A stretch of DNA of 64,000 bases. Source: an uncultured Bacteroidales bacterium. GTDB taxonomy: Bacteria > Bacteroidota > Bacteroidia > Bacteroidales > UBA932. Of the stretch, positions 26,417 through 37,227 are shown piece by piece (the first letter of the stretch is position 1; every line of letters begins with the position of its first letter). Position numbers and translations under genes: made by a program. Location of the stretch: positions 48,620 through 112,619 of the forward strand of contig CAMJBH010000006.1 in NCBI GenBank assembly GCA_946403855.1, written 5' to 3'. The notes beneath the pieces are model-generated. The model was not told the DNA's origin. It saw only the letters and a list, made by a program, of their open reading frames with translations, and ran no database searches.

Positions 26417-27109
26417 TCAGTTCTTTCCGTATTGGTACAATCGGTAGTCGGCCGCGCCGAACACCAGCCTGTGACGAGGCTTGGAAGAGGGGTTGCCGTC
26501 CGGGGTGATTAGCAATTGCACTGCGGCTTCCGAGTCGCGCCTCGCAAATGCCTGGATTGCGTCCGAGTTTGTAATATACACTTTGTAGCCGCGGGGTATG
26601 CCGCGCGCGATCGCCTTGAGTCCGCCGTATGCAGCGGCTTCGGAATCCATGGCCGCCTCTACGTAATCTTGAATAATACTGATGAATGCCGGCATGTAAA
26701 CTGTCTCCAGGCCGGAGTTTTCATTCTCTCCGGAAATGGGCACAGAAATGATGTCCAGTGGCCTTTTGAGGGCGTTCGGATCGTCAGGTTTGCCTCCTTT
26801 TGAGAGTGATAGAAACACGATGCCGCGGCTCTTCTCTACGCGCAGGAAACAAACGTCCGGGTTGTTTTTCTGCTTTTCGTATTGAGCGGGCGTGCAAAAC
26901 TCATATGGCGAAATGGTCCAGTACGATGTGATTTCCTGCCGTATCGAAGCGTTCAGGGTCTCCGACCCGCCGAGCACTACCTTGGTGGTCTTGCTCTTGA
27001 AGTCCTGCAGCCTGAAACTCTTGGTATATATCCGTTTCTGCCCCAATGATGTAAGGGACAGAAGCAGCAGAGAGAATAGCAATATTATTTTCCTAAGCGC
27101 ACGATTCAT
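26417..27109 (-). CDS. Hypothetical secreted protein
   Basis: A 230-residue protein with a Sec signal peptide (residues 1-23, ending SLGQ). The mature part looks like a mixed alpha/beta domain (KVVLGGSETLNASIRQEI...; GYKVYITNSDAIQAFARRDSEAAVQLLITPDG). I do not recognise the family. A -7 box stands five bases before the ATG, back to back with the dnaX promoter. It is followed by the small gene at 26137-26409. Confidence 0.7.
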   Translation of the reverse strand: MNRALRKIILLFSLLLLSLTSLGQKRIYTKSFRLQDFKSKTTKVVLGGSETLNASIRQEITSYWTISPYEFCTPAQYEKQKNNPDVCFLRVEKSRGIVFLSLSKGGKPDDPNALKRPLDIISVPISGENENSGLETVYMPAFISIIQDYVEAAMDSEAAAYGGLKAIARGIPRGYKVYITNSDAIQAFARRDSEAAVQLLITPDGNPSSKPRHRLVFGAADYRLYQYGKN

Positions 27110-27114
27110 ATCAG

Positions 27115-27122
27115 CAAAGTTA
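27115..27122 (-). promoter_or_regulatory. -7 box TAACTTTG for the unknown secreted-protein gene
   Basis: Minus-strand TAnnTTTG match with only five bases to the ATG at 27109; a candidate leaderless transcript. Confidence 0.55.
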
Positions 27123-27135
27123 TAAAATATTTCAC

Positions 27136-27143
27136 TACATTTG
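27136..27143 (+). promoter_or_regulatory. -7 box TACATTTG for dnaX
   Basis: Plus-strand TAnnTTTG match, 19 bases before the ATG at 27163. It is the last clear promoter seen before the dnaX-lptB-atp run. Confidence 0.6.
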
Positions 27144-27162
27144 TAGAATTAACTAGTATATT

Positions 27163-28976
27163 ATGGCCCAGTATATAGTTTCTGCGCGCAAATACCGTCC
27201 GGATTCCTTTGAGGCTCTCATTGGTCAGGACAATATAGCCCGCACCCTCAAAAATTCCATACTTCGCGGGCAGCTGGCACATGCCTACTTGTTCTGCGGC
27301 CCAAGAGGTGTAGGCAAAACCAGTGCCGCTCGTATTTTTGCAAAGACGATCAACTGCGCTCATCCTACAGAGGACATGGAGCCATGCGGGGAATGTGAGT
27401 CGTGCGTGTCGTTCCGCGAAGGACGATCCTACTGTATCCATGAACTCGATGCCGCTTCGAACAACGGCGTCGAGGATATCAAGGCCCTGATGGAGCAGGT
27501 GCAGATCCCTCCTCAGGTGGGGCGTTACAGTGTGTACATCATAGATGAGGTGCACATGCTCACGCAGTCGGCATTCAATGCTTTTCTTAAGACGCTTGAA
27601 GAGCCCCCGGCACACGCCATTTTTATCCTTGCCACTACTGAGAAGCATAAGATTATTCCCACTATCCTGAGCCGCTGCCAGACATACGACTTCAACCGTA
27701 TAAGCGTGCCGGATATTGTGCGGAACCTGCGTGACATTGCAGGCAAGGAGGGCGTGACTGTGGATGACGAGTCGCTTCATGTGATTGCACACAAGGCCGA
27801 CGGGGCCATGCGCGATGCCCTGACCATTTTCGACCAGACTGTGGCTTTCTGCGGCACGGATATTCACTACGAGGATGTGATCCGTAATCTCAATGTGCTT
27901 GATTATGAATATAGTTTCAGGCTCGTTGACGCTTTTCTCGCCAAGGATTACGGGACAGCCCTGCTGATTTTTGACGAGATTCTTTCCAAGGGATTCAATG
28001 CCTTGCATTTCATATCTGCGCTGGGGTCTCATTTGCGGGACCTTTTGGTGAGCCGTACTGGTGGACTCGAGTCTTTGCTGGACTTGCCTGATTCTCTGCG
28101 TGAGCGTTATCGGAGTCAGGCGGAGCGTTGTAGCGTTAAGTTTATTTACGATGCTCTTGGGGTGATTGCGCAGTGTGAGGCGGGGTATAAGGCGGCGACG
28201 AATCAGCGTTTGCATATTGAGTTTGCGTTGATGCGGTTGGCGTTTCTTGGCGGGATTCCGACTGAAGTTGCAGTTTCGGCCTCGGAGCCCGCCGTCGTTC
28301 CCTCGGCCCCGAAACCGACTAAAGTTGCAGTTTCGGCCGCGGCGCCTGCCGTCGCTCCCTCGGCCCCGAAACCGACTAAAGTTGCAGTTTCGGCTGCGAC
28401 GCCCGCCGTCGCTCCCGAGAATTTGGGTAAAGGTCGCTCCGGCGAGGTCGCAGCCGAAACTGCGAGCCCGGAGCCCAAGCCTGAACCCAAGCCCCAGCCG
28501 CGGGCTCCTAGGCGCCGTGCGTCCGGACTGTCGCTGTCGTCCCTTATGGATGCCGAAGAAATCACCATAGAACTTGCTCCGGAGGAGGAAAAGTCCTCCG
28601 CTGCCCCCCTTCCCGACGAAGAGACGGTCAAGTCCAAGTGGCAAGAACTTGCTGCCATGTACACCTCCCAGCCCCGTCTGGCAAATGCCCTGTCGGGTGC
28701 CAAGCTGGAAATCCAAAAAGCAGAAGATTCCCTTGTCGTGTCGTTCGCCGTGGTCAACGAGGCACAGAAGAACTGGATAGCAGAGAAGAAGCTGCGCGAG
28801 CTGGAAGATAGGTTCCGCAAGCTCACAGACTGCACCAGATTGCGTCTGGAGCCATGCGTGATCCCGGAAGACGAACAGGAAGACAAGATATATATGCCCC
28901 AGGAAAAGGCAAAGGACCTTATGTCCAAAAATGCCGAGGTGGGCGAACTGGTAAAAGATTTAGCATTAGACATACG

Positions 28977-28980
<4 letters not shown>
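27163..28980 (+). CDS. dnaX: DNA polymerase III subunits gamma and tau
   Basis: A 605-residue clamp-loader ATPase. Walker A is GPRGVGKT (46-53), the zinc cluster is Cys65/75/78/81 (CGECESC), and the DEVHMLT Walker B and sensor-1 segments are present. Clamp-loader domains run to about residue 365. A linker of about 19-residue repeats ([17 protein letters not shown]) leads to a tau-like C-terminal domain ([21 protein letters not shown]...). No convincing frameshift heptamer was found, so a shorter gamma form is not predicted. The stop overlaps the lptB start (ATGA). Confidence 0.95.
28261..28416 (+). repeat. 57-bp in-frame tandem repeats in the dnaX linker
   Basis: Units start at 28261, 28318 and 28375, each 57 bp (19 codons); the third is truncated. 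Each unit itself holds an imperfect inverted pair (GTTTCGG...CCGAAAC). Confidence 0.85.
28384..28463. repeat. 17-bp inverted repeat in the dnaX linker
   Basis: GCAGTTTCGGCTGCGAC at 28384-28400 is matched exactly in reverse complement at 28447-28463, with 46 nt between. The arms reuse the core of the tandem repeat in opposite orientation. Confidence 0.88.
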
Positions 28981-31524
<2,544 letters not shown>

Positions 31525-31543
<19 letters not shown>

Positions 31544-32583
31544 CAGTACTTCTGCTGCTTGTGGCGGTCTTTCTGCTGCCTCTGCCTGCTGCGGCCTCCC
31601 CGCAGGAGGAAGCGCCGGCTGTGGATATGAACGAATATATATTCGGGCATATAGGAGACGCATACGAGTGGCACATTACCACTATCAATGGAAAAGATAT
31701 TTCTATTCCTCTGCTATGCATCCTCATCGACGGAGGTGTGCAGGTATTCAGCAGCGCCAGGCTTGAACACGGAGGGGAGTACCGGGGCTACCGCATTGCC
31801 GCCAAAGGCCAGCCGCACGAGGGTAAGATTGTGCGTGTGTCGGACGGCTCAAGGCCGGTGGACCTGTCGGTCACCAAGAACGTCTTCGGGCTTATTATCG
31901 ACAGCATCATACTTGTGGTGCTCATTCTTCTTTGTGCCCGGTGGTACAAGAAGCACGACTATCTGAAAGAAGCGCCCAAAGGCCTGGCCGCTCTTTTGGA
32001 ACCGGTCATCATGACCATTGAGAACGATGTCATAAAAGAGGCGGTAGGCCCTGATTATAAGCGCTTTTCGCCCTATCTTCTGACGGCGTTCTTCTTTATA
32101 CTCATCAACAACCTTATGGGCATAGTGCCTGTGTTCCCGGGCGGAGCGAACATCACTGGAAATATAGCGGTGACCTTTGTGCTGGCCCTGTTTACCTTCT
32201 TGATGGTCAACCTCTTCGGCAACAAGCACTACTGGAAGGATATCCTTTGGCCCGATGTGCCTTTGTTCCTGAAAGCTATCCCCATCATGCCGGCCATAGA
32301 AATCCTGGGCATGTTCACCAAGCCTTTTTCGCTCATGGTGAGGCTTTTTGCCAACATGCTGGCCGGGCATATCATGCTCCTGAGCGCAGTGGCGCTCATA
32401 TTCCTTACCGCCAAGATGGGCCCCCTCCTGAACGGCTCCCTGAGCTTCGTGGCCGTGGTCCTCGGAATATTCCTGGACTGCCTCGAATTGCTCGTGGCTT
32501 TCATACAAGCTTATGTATTCACCATGCTGTCGTCGGTCTTCATAGGCCTTGCGCACCAGCACCCGGAAAATGAAACTCATTAA
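31525..32583 (+). CDS. atpB: F-type ATP synthase subunit a
   Basis: A 352-residue membrane subunit. An N-terminal signal-like segment (MRPNRLTVLLLLVAVFLLPLPAAAS) and a periplasmic-looking region of about 100 residues precede the proton-channel helices. This extension is characteristic of Bacteroidota a subunits. The essential channel arginine is Arg273 in SLMVRLFANMLAGH. It forms the proton half-channels against the c-ring. The start at 31525 lies within the end of atpC. Confidence 0.95.
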
Positions 32584-32595
32584 AATTAAATAGTT

Positions 32596-32838
32596 ATGAT
32601 AGGATCAATTCTTCAAGCGGCAGTTCTTGCCAAAGTCGGCGGCGCAATAGGCGCCGGTATAGTCGCCATCGGCGCTGCAATCGGTATCGGCAAACTGGCC
32701 CAGTCCACCATGGAAGCATCTGCGCGTCAGCCCGAGATTGCGGGCGGACTGCGTACTACTGCTATCATCATTGGCGCTCTCCTCGAAGGCGTGTGCCTTA
32801 TCGGCGTTATCGCTTGTCTGCTGGCTGTGCTCCTGTAA
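32596..32838 (+). CDS. atpE: F-type ATP synthase subunit c
   Basis: An 80-residue hairpin of two membrane helices around the ARQPE loop (43-47). The ion-carrying carboxylate is Glu64 in GALLEGVCLIG. The first helix lacks the glutamine, and the second the Ser/Thr following Glu, that mark sodium-binding rings, so coupling to protons is the better reading. Confidence 0.96.
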   Translation: MIGSILQAAVLAKVGGAIGAGIVAIGAAIGIGKLAQSTMEASARQPEIAGGLRTTAIIIGALLEGVCLIGVIACLLAVLL

Positions 32839-32844
32839 AGGCTT

Positions 32845-33348
32845 ATGTCGCTTATTACACCGGATTTCGGACTCATCTTCTGGATGGTCGTAATCTTCGG
32901 CGTGGTGTTTTTCATCCTCGCCAAGTTCGGCTTTCCGGTGATTACTAAGGCCGTTCAGAAGCGCTCCGAGCATATTGCCGACTCGCTCAAAGCTGCCGAA
33001 CTGGCTCGCCAGAGCGTGCAGGAGGCGGCTCTTCAGCGGGAGCAGATGCTCGAGCAGACACGTGCCGAGCAGGGAAAGATAATGCAGGAGGCCTCCAAGA
33101 CCAAAGATGCAATGCTTGCGGAGGCCCGTCAGAAGGCCCAGGAAGAAGCCGCCGAGATACTCCGGGGTGCACGCGAAGAAATTGCGGCCGAAAAGGAATC
33201 TGCATTGCGGGATATACGCACGGAGGTTTCCGCCCTTTCTCTGGCCGTAGCAGAAAAAATAGTCCGTAAGGAATTGGAAGAAACTCCGGAGCAGCTTGCC
33301 CTCCTGGACAGGCTCTCCGACGAAGTCTCATCGGCGCCTATTAATTGA
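32845..33348 (+). CDS. atpF: F-type ATP synthase subunit b
   Basis: A 167-residue peripheral-stalk protein. One N-terminal membrane helix (residues about 8-27: DFGLIFWMVVIFGVVFFILAKFGFP) is followed by a long charged helix suited to a right-handed coiled coil. It begins six bases after atpE and ends one base before the atpH start. Confidence 0.93.
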   Translation: MSLITPDFGLIFWMVVIFGVVFFILAKFGFPVITKAVQKRSEHIADSLKAAELARQSVQEAALQREQMLEQTRAEQGKIMQEASKTKDAMLAEARQKAQEEAAEILRGAREEIAAEKESALRDIRTEVSALSLAVAEKIVRKELEETPEQLALLDRLSDEVSSAPIN

Positions 33349-33349
33349 T

Positions 33350-33826
33350 ATGAATACCGGAGCAATTACCAAACGTTATGCAATGGCCCTGCTGCATCTC
33401 ACAAAGGATAACGGCAGCGGAGAGGCGGTGTGTGCGCAGATCGTGCAGATGCTGCACCGTCCTTTTTCTATCCCCCGCAAACTGGAGCCAGACCTGCAGA
33501 AATTCATAAACCTGCTGGCCAGGAACGGACGTTTGGACTACCTCAGGCGCATTCTACGGACTTATGTCGATATGTACTGCGAGGACGCATCTCTTGCTCA
33601 CGTACGCTTGACCACGGTGGTGGAGTCTCCCGAGCTGGAGGCTAGGGTTACCAAGGAAATCGAGCAGCGCAGCGGCCACAAAGTACTTTTGGAGACAGAA
33701 ACAGACCCCTCGCTAATCGGTGGCTACAGGGTTGAGTATCACGGATATATGTTGGATGCAAGCGTGAGGCGCCAGCTGGAAATACTGCAGCGTCAGTTTG
33801 TGGAAAAGAACAACAGGATTGTGTAA
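33350..33826 (+). CDS. atpH: F-type ATP synthase subunit delta
   Basis: A 158-residue protein of the OSCP/delta family ([16 protein letters not shown] at the start; [27 protein letters not shown] at the end). It joins the b stalk to the alpha subunits. The ATG at 33350 follows the atpF stop by one base and places the family N-terminus correctly; the longer upstream frame lies inside atpF. Confidence 0.92.
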   Translation: MNTGAITKRYAMALLHLTKDNGSGEAVCAQIVQMLHRPFSIPRKLEPDLQKFINLLARNGRLDYLRRILRTYVDMYCEDASLAHVRLTTVVESPELEARVTKEIEQRSGHKVLLETETDPSLIGGYRVEYHGYMLDASVRRQLEILQRQFVEKNNRIV

Positions 33827-33828
33827 GG

Positions 33829-35415
33829 ATGGCAGAAAATACTATCAAAGCAAGTGAGATTTCAGACATACTCTACAGGCAACTGAAGGGTATCGACATG
33901 TCTGTAAAATACGAAGAGGTGGGCAGCGTGCTCACCGTCAGCGACGGTGTGGCCCGTATATACGGCCTGTCCAAGGCCGAAGCCGGCGAACTGCTGGAAT
34001 TCGACTGCGGCGTCAAGGCTGTCGTCATGAACCTCGAGGAAGACAGCGTCGGAGCAGTCCTGCTGGGCCCCACCGACCAGGTGAAAGAAGACATGAGGGT
34101 CAGAAGGCTTGGGCGTATTGCAGGAATCGATGTCGGAGAAGGCCTGGTGGGACGCGTAGTGGATCCTATAGGCACCCCGCTCGATGGTTTGGGCAAAGTG
34201 CAGGGCGAGACTGTACGCATGCCGCTGGAACGCAAGGCTCCCGGAGTGATATTCCGTGAGCCCGTGCATGAGCCCCTGCAGACAGGCCTCAAGGCCATAG
34301 ACTCCATGATTCCCATTGGACGCGGCCAGCGAGAGCTCATTATCGGCGACCGGCAGACCGGCAAGACGGCCATAGCCCTGGACACCATAATCAACCAGCG
34401 CCAAGGCTATCTCGAGGGCAATCCTGTGTACTGTATCTATGTCGCAGTGGGGCAGAAGGGCTCCACCGTGGCTTCCATCGTGCAGACGCTGAGGGAAAAG
34501 GGAGCGATGGACTATACCATCGTGGTGGCGGCAACGGCTGCCGATCCTGCCGCCCTGCAATATTATGCGCCCTTTGCCGGCGCCGCCATCGGGGAGTATT
34601 TCCGCGACACCGGACGTCATGCCCTGGTGGTGTTCGACGACCTTAGCAAACAGGCTGTGGCATACCGTGAAGTGTCTCTTATCCTGCGCCGTCCTTCCGG
34701 CCGTGAAGCCTATCCCGGCGACGTGTTCTACCTGCATTCCAGGCTGCTGGAACGTGCCGCCAAGATTATCTCTCAGCAGGAGGTCGCAGAGCAGATGAAT
34801 GACCTCCCTGAATCCCTTAAGGGCAAAGTAAAGGCCGGCGGCTCCCTGACTGCACTTCCTATTATAGAAACCCAGGCGGGAGACGTGTCGGCTTACATAC
34901 CTACCAATGTGATTTCTATCACCGACGGCCAGATTTATCTGGAGAGTTCTCTCTTCAATGCCGGCTTCCGCCCGGCCGTCAATGTCGGCATTTCCGTGTC
35001 CCGTGTGGGTGGCGCCGCACAGGTCAAGAGCATGAAGAAAATTGCCGGCACCCTTAAGATCGACCAGGCGCAGTTCAGTGAGTTGGAGTCCTTCTCCAAG
35101 TTCTCCTCCGACCTGGACAAGGTCACTGCAATGGCTCTTGACAAGGGCCGCAAAAACAACCAGCTGCTCATCCAGCCTCAGTATTCTCCCATGCCGGTAG
35201 GGGAGCAGGTGGCAGTGCTGTATTGTGGAACCAGAGGCCTGATGGCCGATATACGCGTAGATCAAGTGATTGAATTCCAAAGGCTTTTCCTGGACCGTAT
35301 GAGGGCTTCCCACGCAGATGTGCTTAAGGAGCTGCAGGACGGAAAGGTAAGCGACAACGCTGAGAGGGTTCTTACCGAACTTGCTTCCGATATATGTCAA
35401 CACTTAGGGAAGTAA
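33829..35415 (+). CDS. atpA: F-type ATP synthase subunit alpha
   Basis: A 528-residue non-catalytic nucleotide-binding subunit with P-loop GDRQTGKT (173-180), [17 protein letters not shown], and the conserved [11 protein letters not shown] stretch. It starts two bases after atpH. Its last 22 bases overlap the start of atpG. Confidence 0.98.
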   Translation: MAENTIKASEISDILYRQLKGIDMSVKYEEVGSVLTVSDGVARIYGLSKAEAGELLEFDCGVKAVVMNLEEDSVGAVLLGPTDQVKEDMRVRRLGRIAGIDVGEGLVGRVVDPIGTPLDGLGKVQGETVRMPLERKAPGVIFREPVHEPLQTGLKAIDSMIPIGRGQRELIIGDRQTGKTAIALDTIINQRQGYLEGNPVYCIYVAVGQKGSTVASIVQTLREKGAMDYTIVVAATAADPAALQYYAPFAGAAIGEYFRDTGRHALVVFDDLSKQAVAYREVSLILRRPSGREAYPGDVFYLHSRLLERAAKIISQQEVAEQMNDLPESLKGKVKAGGSLTALPIIETQAGDVSAYIPTNVISITDGQIYLESSLFNAGFRPAVNVGISVSRVGGAAQVKSMKKIAGTLKIDQAQFSELESFSKFSSDLDKVTAMALDKGRKNNQLLIQPQYSPMPVGEQVAVLYCGTRGLMADIRVDQVIEFQRLFLDRMRASHADVLKELQDGKVSDNAERVLTELASDICQHLGK

Positions 35416-36371
35416 AAGACCGAATCGCGTCTGTGCGTAGTACGCTGAAGATTACTTCAGCGATGAAGCTCGTGGCCTCGTCCAAGCTGCGGAAGGCTCA
35501 GCGTACCATTGAGGCTCTGAGACCCTATGAAGAGGCCTTGGAGACCATCCTCGCCGCAGCCTCCGGTTCCGGGAAGGGTGTGCCGCAGCAGCCCTTTTCC
35601 CAAGTTTTACGGGCTGCTGCGGCACACCCTTTCCGGAACCTGCCCGAGGCTGCTGACCAATACCGGAGCAGCCAGCAAAGCTATGACCAATTTGAGCGGC
35701 AGAATCACAGCTGCCAAGGACTGCCGCTGGTGGTGCTGGCATTCAGCAGCAACAGCTCGATGTGCGGAGCCTTCAACACCAACGTCATCAAGAAAGTCCA
35801 GGAATTGCAGCAAGAAGCCGCTGCTTCCGGTCAAACCCTGGAATTCTGGGCCTTCGGCAAGAAAATGTACGAGTTCCTCCGCAAAAACGGTGCGCCTTCA
35901 TCCCGTGACTTTACACCCCTTGTGGCCCATCCGGAATTCGCTCCTGTGGCCGGTGCCGCAGAAGAGCTACGTACTCTCTATGAGTCGGGACGCATTGGCG
36001 GAGCGCTGCTGGTGTACAATCATTTCGTGAGTACAGGCCGCCAGCAAGTGGTGGTGGAACCCTATCTTGGATTTGATGATCCAGGACAGCAGGACGAAGA
36101 AGAACAAATCCTTGCAGAAGAGCACTATATCATAGAACCCTCCAGGGCCGAGCTGCTTGAACGTCTTGCCCCTCAGGTGATGGATCTGAAGCTTTATGCA
36201 GCTCTGCTCGATTCTGCCGCTGCAGAACATGCTGCGCGCATGGTAGCCATGCAGGCGGCCACCGACAACGGCGAGTCGCTGCTCTCCGAACTGACCCTTG
36301 AATACAACAAAGGCCGCCAGCAAAAAATCACCTCAGAAATACTCGACCTTGTGGCAGGTGCCGCACAGTAA
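35394..36371 (+). CDS. atpG: F-type ATP synthase subunit gamma with an extra palindrome-encoded segment
   Basis: A 325-residue rotor shaft. The N-terminal helix ([33 protein letters not shown]) and the C-terminal helix ([26 protein letters not shown]) are normal. Between PYEEALE (about 44-50) and [14 protein letters not shown] (about 115-128) lie about 36 more residues than in usual Bacteroidota gamma subunits. Most of that extra DNA is a 98-nt palindrome (35556-35653) read as residues 55-87, rich in Gly, Pro, Gln and Ala. The frame stays open. This is the gamma region near the foot of the stalk, where an exposed loop could be tolerated. Confidence 0.95.
   Translation: MSTLREVKDRIASVRSTLKITSAMKLVASSKLRKAQRTIEALRPYEEALETILAAASGSGKGVPQQPFSQVLRAAAAHPFRNLPEAADQYRSSQQSYDQFERQNHSCQGLPLVVLAFSSNSSMCGAFNTNVIKKVQELQQEAAASGQTLEFWAFGKKMYEFLRKNGAPSSRDFTPLVAHPEFAPVAGAAEELRTLYESGRIGGALLVYNHFVSTGRQQVVVEPYLGFDDPGQQDEEEQILAEEHYIIEPSRAELLERLAPQVMDLKLYAALLDSAAAEHAARMVAMQAATDNGESLLSELTLEYNKGRQQKITSEILDLVAGAAQ
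35556..35653. repeat. 98-nt palindromic element in frame inside atpG (element B)
   Basis: A 30-bp inverted repeat (35565-35594 with 35611-35640) has a single G.T pair and a 16-nt loop. It is extended outward, past a small bulge, by a further 8 bp (35556-35563 with 35646-35653), giving 38 paired positions in total. It lies wholly in the atpG coding region and coincides with the extra residues of the protein. Confidence 0.92.
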
Positions 36372-36372
36372 C

Positions 36373-37227
36373 TCAGAATTCGTATCCCAGGCTCACCAGG
36401 AAGCTGTTTCCAAGTGTTTCGGAAAGCAGCAGGAAGGTGCCGTCGAGTTTGAATCCGGCGAGCTTCCCGCCCAATCCGAGCGAAAGGAAGGTGGGGAGCG
36501 CCTTGGCAGGGTCGCCATAGTGGAAGCCTGCGCGGACGAAGGCCATGTCCTTGAATCCGTATTCGGCTCCGGCCGAAGCCATGAGGCCTCCTTTGAACAG
36601 ATAATCGGCCTCTGCTGCCAGCGTGAGCCCTTTGACGGGCCGCACGTATCCGCTCACCGCAGCAAGAAACGGGATTGAGTGAGCTCCTTCACCGTAATTG
36701 ATGGGGCTGCCGATATTGCGTCCTGCAAGCTCGACGCCCCATACACGACTGCTGTAGCGCACGAAAATGTCGCCTCCTATCGAGGAGCCTATGTTCTTTT
36801 CGGCCAGGGCCGAGGTCACGTTGCGGACCTTGAGTCCGGCGCAGATGGCGTCCGTAATCAGGAATTCGGCTCCAAGGCCTATTATAAGGTCGTAAGGCTT
36901 GTAGCTGCCTTTGGATGAACCTTCGGCTCCTGTGATGCTGTATGGCTTGTCCAGGAAACCTTTCCCTTCGGCCGACAAGGCCAGGCGGCTGCCTATCTTG
37001 AACCATGCATCAGCTCCGACTATCGTGTTGTCAGCGGTTTTCGGAGCCCATTTGCCGAAGTATGCATGTGCATCCAGCTGATCGGCCTCCTTGGGCAGAC
37101 TCACTCCGCCCATGGCCAGGGACCTGGCATCCGTGGGGACTAGAAGTGCGGGGAGACTCTGCGACCTGGCCGTCAGGCACACAATGAGGGACAGAACTGC
37201 GGTTATGATGGTTTTTGTGCTTGTCAT
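36373..37227 (-). CDS. PorV/PorQ-family outer membrane beta-barrel protein
   Basis: A 284-residue protein with a signal peptide (residues 1-23, ending ARSQ). The start of the mature part, PALLVPTDARSLAMGGVSLP, is typical of PorV/PorQ-type barrels of type IX secretion. Many alternating short beta strands follow and it ends with an aromatic residue (LGYEF). PorV helps deliver T9SS cargo to the cell surface, so its place directly after a T9SS-tailed protease (four-base ATGA overlap) is telling. Whether it is PorV itself or a cargo-dedicated relative is open. Confidence 0.75.
   Translation of the reverse strand: MTSTKTIITAVLSLIVCLTARSQSLPALLVPTDARSLAMGGVSLPKEADQLDAHAYFGKWAPKTADNTIVGADAWFKIGSRLALSAEGKGFLDKPYSITGAEGSSKGSYKPYDLIIGLGAEFLITDAICAGLKVRNVTSALAEKNIGSSIGGDIFVRYSSRVWGVELAGRNIGSPINYGEGAHSIPFLAAVSGYVRPVKGLTLAAEADYLFKGGLMASAGAEYGFKDMAFVRAGFHYGDPAKALPTFLSLGLGGKLAGFKLDGTFLLLSETLGNSFLVSLGYEF

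Noticed and set aside
27106..28716. Long antisense open frame (536 codons) across dnaX
   Set aside because: It runs opposite to a clear dnaX and its Arg/Cys/Asn-rich repeat merely mirrors the dnaX linker repeats. Biased codon use leaves antisense frames open.
28540..28720. Programmed frameshift in dnaX as in E. coli
   Set aside because: No A AAA AAG-type heptamer was found in the proper frame; the A-rich run near 28704 is in the wrong phase.
32596..32838. Sodium-coupled ATP synthase
   Set aside because: The c subunit lacks the glutamine in helix 1 and the Ser/Thr after the key Glu that sodium-binding rings need.
33862..35403. Antisense frame (513 codons) across atpA
   Set aside because: Fully explained by the ATP synthase alpha gene on the other strand.
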